From assembly GCA_964458705.1 (NCBI GenBank), contig CAYWKD010000014.1, positions 1-64,000 on the forward strand: a stretch of DNA of 64,000 nt. Direction: 5' to 3'. Origin of the DNA: JAAUTG01 sp964458705. GTDB lineage: Bacteria > Bacteroidota > Bacteroidia > Chitinophagales > Saprospiraceae. Below the pieces are notes generated by a model. The model saw only the letters and a list, made by a program, of their open reading frames with translations, was not told where the DNA came from and made no database searches. Shown one piece after another: positions 59,021 through 64,000 of this stretch (position 1 is its first letter; every line of letters starts with the position of its first letter). The position numbers were made by a program, and so were the translations under genes.

Positions 59021-60463
59021 CTATCTTTCCAATACTTCAAAAGCCCAGGCTCCCAAGCTAAAGGTTTGCCCATCCATTACTTGTAATGAACGCCTCGTGA
59101 AGGCATCTGAGTAGATGCCAGCGCAGTCCTCACAAGTGATGCTTACAGTTTGTGCAACGGCACTCATGTTGATTATTACTATTACTTTATTATCTGCTTT
59201 TTCTCTTTGAAAAGCATAAACTTTTTGGTCGTTGTCGGTTGTAATTCTACTTGCTTTTCCACCTTTACTACCGTTCCAAAGGGCTTTATTACCATGCTTT
59301 AAATCAAGTAAAGTGGTATAGAAATCTTGCTTTGCATAATTCCTCCATTTGATAGTATCTTTCTTAAAAAAAGCCAATTTTTTATCCAAAGGTTCTTCTT
59401 GACCCGAATAAATCAGAGGCATTCCATCTAATGTAAATGCTAAAACTGCCATCGCATCGGCTGCTTCGCCCATACGTTCACTAACTGTGCCAGCCCAAGA
59501 GTTCTCATCATGATTAGTGATGAAGTGCATTCTGTAAGCATCATCAGAGTACTTTTTTTCTGTTTCTTGTAGCCATCTGTCAATAGAAGCTAAGCTATCT
59601 TTTCCCTGAGCAATGTCATTCATTAGATGATGGAACGACCAAGCGTAACACATTGCAAAAAGACTATCCGTATTTACTTGCTCTTCTATCTCTGCTTCTG
59701 CAAGCATAAAAATAGCTGGATTTGCTGCCCTCAATTTAGGAATAGCGACTTGCCAGAAATCTATTGGTACGCCGTGTGCTACATCCATTCTAAAGCCATC
59801 AACTCCAATATCATTCACCCAATAAAGTAGATCAGCGATCATATTTACTCGCATTGCTTGATTATCATAATTTAAGTCTGCCACATCTGTCCAGCCCCAA
59901 GATTCACCTGTTTCTGGATTGATAGGATCTGTGATTGTATCAGCTATTTGCGTATAATATTCTGGATGTTCTGCGATCCAAACATGATCCCAACCTGTAT
60001 GATTTGGCACCCAATCTAAAATGATTTTCATGTCGTAGTCATGTGCTGCATTAAGTAGCTTTTTGAAATCTTCCATTGTCCCAAATTCAGGATTGATCGC
60101 CTTGAAATCTGATACAGCATAATAGCTCCCCAAATATTGTTTGCGTTCTTCTTCATCGGTTATTTCCTGCACCATGAGATCACCTTGAGCTTTTCGCTTC
60201 GTTTCTGAAATCGGGAAGATGGGCATTAACCATAAAATATCTACCCCCATTTTTTTCAGTCGCTCCAAGTGTTTTTCTCTAAAGGCATTAAATGTTCCTT
60301 CTTGGGTATGCTGCCGAATATTTACTTCATATATATTAGCATTCTTAGACCAATCGGGAGCGGCGGATGCTACTTGAACGGATGTCTTTGCAGGCGTGGA
60401 TTGCTGGCAAGAATAGGAAATGAAAAGGTAGGCTAATAAAGTGACTAAGAGTATATGTCTCAT
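59021..60463 (-). CDS. Alpha-amylase family (GH13) lipoprotein
   Basis: The 480-residue lipoprotein has a lipobox (FISYSCQQ) and the GH13 catalytic barrel: GVDILWLMPIFPIS, MKIILDWVPNHTGWDH, nucleophile aspartate in GVDGFRMDVAHGVP, general acid glutamate in FMLAEAEIEE, and the third acid in FITNHDENSW. A short C-terminal beta domain (VIIIN...TVSITCEDCAGIYSDAF) follows. It hydrolyses alpha-1,4-glucans, probably at the cell surface. With the branching-enzyme gene 3 kb away it fits use and storage of alpha-glucan. Start ATG 60463. Confidence 0.92.
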   Translation of the reverse strand: MRHILLVTLLAYLFISYSCQQSTPAKTSVQVASAAPDWSKNANIYEVNIRQHTQEGTFNAFREKHLERLKKMGVDILWLMPIFPISETKRKAQGDLMVQEITDEEERKQYLGSYYAVSDFKAINPEFGTMEDFKKLLNAAHDYDMKIILDWVPNHTGWDHVWIAEHPEYYTQIADTITDPINPETGESWGWTDVADLNYDNQAMRVNMIADLLYWVNDIGVDGFRMDVAHGVPIDFWQVAIPKLRAANPAIFMLAEAEIEEQVNTDSLFAMCYAWSFHHLMNDIAQGKDSLASIDRWLQETEKKYSDDAYRMHFITNHDENSWAGTVSERMGEAADAMAVLAFTLDGMPLIYSGQEEPLDKKLAFFKKDTIKWRNYAKQDFYTTLLDLKHGNKALWNGSKGGKASRITTDNDQKVYAFQREKADNKVIVIINMSAVAQTVSITCEDCAGIYSDAFTRRSLQVMDGQTFSLGAWAFEVLER

Positions 60464-60709
60464 GTTATTGCACTTATTTTATGATGAAGATAAACAGATA
60501 TTAGATGAATATAATCAAATATTCTTACCCTTTGAAAGAAGTAGCAAAAGTTTAAAGGGTTTTCTTGCAAAAAAATTATCTGTTTCAAAAATAGGCATAT
60601 TTTACGCCTATTCCTTTTGTTGTCTCTTAAATTTGATGCTTCATCATTTTATGAGGCTTTTCAAAAAATGTTGTACTTTTACTTGTATTGTAATCAAGAA
60701 AAAAGCAGC

Positions 60710-61987
60710 ATGCTAGTAGTCTATTACATACTAAAAGGAATTACAAAATTTGTACTTCGCATTTACTACCCCAAAACGACAATACTCAATCGGGAGCGTT
60801 TGAGGTTCAGTGAACCCACTATTCTAGCCTGTAGCCATCCAAATACAATGATGGATCCGCTGCACGTTGCTGCTCGCACAAAAAAGCCAGTGCATTTTTT
60901 GGCAAATGCTAATTTGTTTGCTTCTACATTTGGCAATTGGTTTTATAGCAATTTTTTTTGTATTCCGATTTCTCGACAAATTGACGACCGAAAGAAAGTT
61001 AACAATGAGCATTCGTTTAGCAGAGTGAGTGAGTTTCTCTCGGGGGGTGGTTGCTTGTGGATTGCACCAGAGGGGGGAAGCTACTGGGGCAGGCATTGGA
61101 TGTCCCTGAAAACTGGTACAGCTCGAATGGCGCTGCTAGCGGAGGCAGAAAATGACTTTAATCTAGGACTCCGCATCCTGCCGATTGGTTTAAACTACGA
61201 GGCGCCCAATTATTTTGGCACAAAAATCGTCATCAATGTCGGCGCTCCAATGGAAATTAAAACTTACAAGGAGGCATACGCTAAGGGCTTTAGAAATGCA
61301 GCAAAAATACTAACAGAAGACCTAGAAGAACGCCTGAAAGAACTAGAAATATCGCCGTCGGATGAAGAAGAAGATAGCATTTTGGAGAAGGTGGAAATTG
61401 TGCTACAAAATGAACTGCCAGCATCCAACAGAGCAGAGTTTTTCAGAACAAAAGCTATGCTAAAACACATCCAAGAAAACGAGCCAACGGCACTAAAAAA
61501 TCAAATTGACGATTACTTCACGACACTAAAAGATCGAAAAATATCTGATCGAGCAGTCATGCAGTTTTATCGTTTGAGCAAAGCTAGAAAATGGGCAGAC
61601 TGGCTATGGATTGTGGGCGGCTTTCCACTTTTTATTTATGGACTGATTAACAGTGCTTTGCCGTCGTTTATTCCCTACTATTTTACAAATAGTCGGCAGC
61701 CCTACATCGGGTATCGTGCAACTGTAAAGATGGTGATTGGTCTATTTACTTTCCCCATTTTTTATACTTTACAAACGGCGCTGATTCACTATTATTTTCA
61801 AAATGACTGGTTGACGCTTTGCTATTTTTTGAGCCTTATTCCTACTGGGCTGTTTGCTTGGCATTACTTTAATTGGTCTCTGGGCGTTGTTATGCGCTGG
61901 AAAATCAATCGCTTCACCAGAAGCCTGCAACAGCAATTTGTCAGCACACGCAAACAGATCGTGGAAGCTCTGATTGAATTAAGTTAA
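60710..61987 (+). CDS. Lysophospholipid/glycerolipid acyltransferase (PlsC-like), with membrane C-terminus
   Basis: The 425-residue protein has an N-terminal acyltransferase domain with the HPNTMMDPL active-site block (histidine and aspartate of the NHxxxxD-type motif, here with one extra residue) and WIAPEGGSYWGRHWMSLKTGTARMAL. A charged coiled region follows (ERLKELEISPSDEEEDSILEK). The C-terminal half has two or three membrane helices (WIVGGFPLFIYGLINSALPSFIPYYF; MVIGLFTFPIFYTLQTALIHYYF; LCYFLSLIPTGLFAW). It resembles the HPN-type LPLAT subgroup. It acylates glycerophospholipid precursors at the inner membrane. The frame opens at 60617, but ATG 60710 follows a promoter-like TACTTTTA (60674-60681) and gives a normal start. 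Confidence 0.88.
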   Translation: MLVVYYILKGITKFVLRIYYPKTTILNRERLRFSEPTILACSHPNTMMDPLHVAARTKKPVHFLANANLFASTFGNWFYSNFFCIPISRQIDDRKKVNNEHSFSRVSEFLSGGGCLWIAPEGGSYWGRHWMSLKTGTARMALLAEAENDFNLGLRILPIGLNYEAPNYFGTKIVINVGAPMEIKTYKEAYAKGFRNAAKILTEDLEERLKELEISPSDEEEDSILEKVEIVLQNELPASNRAEFFRTKAMLKHIQENEPTALKNQIDDYFTTLKDRKISDRAVMQFYRLSKARKWADWLWIVGGFPLFIYGLINSALPSFIPYYFTNSRQPYIGYRATVKMVIGLFTFPIFYTLQTALIHYYFQNDWLTLCYFLSLIPTGLFAWHYFNWSLGVVMRWKINRFTRSLQQQFVSTRKQIVEALIELS

Positions 61988-62079
61988 AATTTGGACGAAC
62001 CAAGTGCGAAGTAACTCGGAAAGCCTCACTTTTTATTTTTTTCACCTACTTTAGTGATAATTTTAAAAGAAAATATACC

Positions 62080-63258
62080 ATGAAGTTGATCTATTACTTT
62101 TGGCTTTCTACGATCTTTTTGGGTATTGGCTGCTCTAGTCCATCACCCATTACGGGAACAATTAAAATGCCTGCTGGCAGTGATTGGGCATCAAAAGTCT
62201 ATCTTCTTCAACCTGAAAACTTTGAGGGTATTGCAGCGAGTTATCTTGGCACAGTCATCGACTCTGCTGTGATAAAAGAAGATGGAAGTTTTGCCTTCAA
62301 TCATCTACCTAATGCAGCAGAAAAGGTACTATTGCAAGTAGCTATTCAAAAAAAGGAGGAGCGGTTTCCAAATAAGTTAAACAATACTGATCTGACAACA
62401 GCCAATTATTTTCCAATTGTTTGGAGTGATGGAGAACAACTAACAATAAGTACAGATGCCGCCCACTTTCAACAGCGTTTTACGATTAATAACCCTTCGG
62501 CTGAAAATGCTGCCTTGCTTCAGCTTCGAGATATTCGATACAATGCTTTTGAAAAATATCTTTCTGGCAATAAACAACACGAAGAAGACCAACTGCTTGA
62601 AGCAGAGACTGCTTTCCTAAGTTTTCAAAAGACATTAATGGAGTTTGCTGAAGAAGCTACCCTTTTGCTACCTGCCTTAGTGGCTATTAGATGGGTGAGT
62701 GTGAACGGCAATTATGAGCGCATTCCTGAATTTATTTTTGGACAATGTCAAAAATGGCAAGCCCTCGCCCCTCAAAATGAGTGGGTGCAGCAACTTTGCA
62801 AAAAAGGTAATAGAGCAGCACTGCCCGTAATGATAGGTGATGAGATTCCTGACTTTCCCTTGCCCATGTTATCAGGAGAAAAGGCTGCGCTACAATCGCT
62901 TTTGGGTGAAAAATTGACCATTATTGATCTTTGGGCTTCTTGGTGTGCGCCTTGTCGCCGTGAAAATCGAAGAACGCTTGTGCCGATTTGGGAAAAATAT
63001 CAAAAAAAAGGCGTTCAAATTATTGGCTATGCACTAGATGCAGACCAAGCCACTTGGGAGGATGCCATCAATAAAGATGGTGCAAATCGCTGGTTGCACG
63101 CTTCTCATTTACAAGGCGATGATTCCCCATTTTTTAAAAGACTACGGATTTCGACTATTCCAGCGAATTATCTTGTGAATAGCAATGGAGAAGTAGTTGC
63201 TAAGAATTTGCATGGTGAGACACTTACTCGTTTTGTTGAGGACTTTTTAAGGGAATAG
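62080..63258 (+). CDS. TlpA-family disulfide reductase lipoprotein
   Basis: The 392-residue lipoprotein (lipobox LGIGCSS) has an N-terminal DUF4369-like region (ITGTIKMPAGSDWASKVYLLQPENFEGIAAS...) and a C-terminal thioredoxin domain. The active site WCAPCR is near residue 289 (IIDLWASWCAPCRRENRRTLVP) and the cis-proline loop is ISTIPANYLVNSNGEVVAKNL. Such proteins reduce disulfides in the periplasm, for example in cytochrome c maturation or for extracytoplasmic proteins. Many relatives in Bacteroidota have several paralogues with unknown partners. It is monocistronic, between the acyltransferase and branching enzyme genes. Confidence 0.9.
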   Translation: MKLIYYFWLSTIFLGIGCSSPSPITGTIKMPAGSDWASKVYLLQPENFEGIAASYLGTVIDSAVIKEDGSFAFNHLPNAAEKVLLQVAIQKKEERFPNKLNNTDLTTANYFPIVWSDGEQLTISTDAAHFQQRFTINNPSAENAALLQLRDIRYNAFEKYLSGNKQHEEDQLLEAETAFLSFQKTLMEFAEEATLLLPALVAIRWVSVNGNYERIPEFIFGQCQKWQALAPQNEWVQQLCKKGNRAALPVMIGDEIPDFPLPMLSGEKAALQSLLGEKLTIIDLWASWCAPCRRENRRTLVPIWEKYQKKGVQIIGYALDADQATWEDAINKDGANRWLHASHLQGDDSPFFKRLRISTIPANYLVNSNGEVVAKNLHGETLTRFVEDFLRE

Positions 63259-63336
63259 CTCGGTTTTTAAATGCTCGGAATTAAATAGCTACTCTAATCA
63301 ATTCTCGTATCTTTACCACGAGGAAATCAAAACGGT

Positions 63337-64000
63337 ATGAACTACTTTTTCTCTAATATTCTTGATCGAGTTACCACCTTCCTCGAACGCTTAGTCGGAA
63401 CAAAATATGTGCCAGGAATGGGGGCTATTCCTCACGTGGGTGGAGTCTATTTTCGAGTTTGGGCACCTCATGCTCACGAAGTGTATGTAACAGGTAGTTT
63501 TAATGATTGGCAAAGAAAGACTTATCGACTAAGGCATGAAGCCAATGGCTACTTTGGAGGTAATGTTCCGATCGCAAAGGTCGGTGATGAATATCGGTTT
63601 TTCCTTGAAACGCCTACTGGAACATACATGCGAAATGATCCTTACGGAAAGGCAGTAACACATTCTAATGGCAACAGCCTTGTATTTGATCCTGCTTTCG
63701 ATTGGGGAGAGGATGAGCAATTTCGCATTGCCAACTGGAATGAGCTAGTGATCTATGAACTACACGTTGGGACGTTTAGCCGCAGCGACATTAACAAGCC
63801 CGGAAATTTGTATGACGCAATGCAGCGTTTGGACTATCTAAAAGACTTAGGGATAAATGCGATTCATTTAATGCCAGTTACTGAATTTCCAGGTGATCTT
63901 TCTTGGGGCTATAATCCTGCTCATCCTTTTGCTGTTGAGATGTACTATGGCGGTGCAACAGCACTAAAGCAATTCATCAAAACTGCTCATCGAAAAGGGA
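63337..64000 (+). CDS. glgB: 1,4-alpha-glucan branching enzyme (GlgB-like), 5' part only
   Basis: The frame opens at ATG 63337 and remains open to the window edge (221 codons). An N-terminal CBM48/E-set domain (GGVYFRVWAPHAHEVYVTGSFNDWQRKTYRL...YRFFLETPTGTYMRNDPYGK) is followed by the GH13 start (ELVIYELHVGTFSRSDINKPGNLYDAMQRLDYLKDLGINAIHLMPVTEFPGDLSWGYNPAHPFAVEMYYGG). The sequence resembles the short, GH13-type branching enzymes or isoamylase relatives; the catalytic residues lie outside the window. It makes alpha-1,6 branches in glycogen. The gene symbol is tentative. Confidence 0.82.
   Translation, partial: MNYFFSNILDRVTTFLERLVGTKYVPGMGAIPHVGGVYFRVWAPHAHEVYVTGSFNDWQRKTYRLRHEANGYFGGNVPIAKVGDEYRFFLETPTGTYMRNDPYGKAVTHSNGNSLVFDPAFDWGEDEQFRIANWNELVIYELHVGTFSRSDINKPGNLYDAMQRLDYLKDLGINAIHLMPVTEFPGDLSWGYNPAHPFAVEMYYGGATALKQFIKTAHRKG

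Overview
The window is an ordinary-looking chromosomal segment of a Bacteroidota bacterium. It is AT-rich and carries hallmark families of that phylum: a gliding-motility/CHU_C cell-surface protein, a type IX secretion (T9SS) C-terminal sorting tail, an ASPIC/UnbV-VCBS lipoprotein, a START-like small protein, an N-terminally extended cold-shock protein, lipoboxes of the xxSC kind, and promoters of the Bacteroidota primary-sigma type (TTTG, 19-21 nt, TAnnTTTG). A member of Saprospiria, Cytophagia or a relative fits; I cannot place it more closely. There is one tRNA gene (Val, GAC), no rRNA, no CRISPR and no intact insertion sequence.

Layout. 1-4.4 kb: 5' part of a huge VCBS/FG-GAP lipoprotein gene running off the left edge, and a FadL-like outer-membrane protein. 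4.5-10.3 kb: ribosome rescue factor ArfB, DASH cryptochrome, two surface proteins, an FMN reductase, two cold-shock-domain proteins and a phage-like orphan coiled-coil protein. 10.4-16 kb: a NatA/NatB-type ABC exporter, an aldo/keto reductase, free-methionine-sulfoxide reductase and a 2OG-Fe(II) oxygenase. 16-27 kb: SbcD without SbcC, a multi-TM patatin-like lipase, tRNA-Val, a DUF72 protein, a seven-repeat CHU_C surface protein, two coupled small lipoproteins and NhaA. 27.6-34.3 kb: UbiD, FumC and an M16 double-domain peptidase. 34.4-37.1 kb: an HD-domain/Pycsar-effector-type membrane fusion, two tandem TatA-like genes and an O6-alkylguanine-DNA methyltransferase. 37.3-51.6 kb: alanine symporter, a Tat-like lipoprotein plus GMC dehydrogenase pair, class IV aminotransferase, N-acetylmuramoyl-alanine amidase, LptD, PdxH, a TPR membrane protein, a DUF502 protein and RNase R. 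52-64 kb: a very long 5'-nucleotidase/fasciclin/choice-of-anchor/T9SS protein, a DksA-like protein, a trypsin-zinc ribbon-YbjN-like fusion, alpha-amylase, acyltransferase, TlpA-like thioredoxin and the start of glycogen branching enzyme.

Most unusual part. The 1.29-kb gene-free stretch 56597-57886 holds five copies of a conserved element (ATGTTCATGGGAT; one copy with C for T) inside about 710 bp. Four copies are followed within about 10-30 nt by an intrinsic-terminator-like hairpin, and two promoters with the same -7 sequence CATATTTG sit upstream. I read it as a tandem family of sibling small RNAs (or 4-5-codon micro-ORFs with terminators). It is not explained by any family I can name with confidence and is my main candidate for an undescribed system. 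Two further terminator-ended intergenic RNAs (51.7 kb and 36.55 kb) and a dispersed ~100-bp inverted-repeat element present three times (12.7, 27.2, 31.1 kb) add to the non-coding content.

Most genes are monocistronic or convergent/divergent; short operons are the ABC pair, the two small lipoproteins, the tatA pair and the gluconate-dehydrogenase-like pair. Several apparent long reading frames start on GTG/TTG inside promoters or terminators; I moved those starts to the internal ATG where the sequence supports it.
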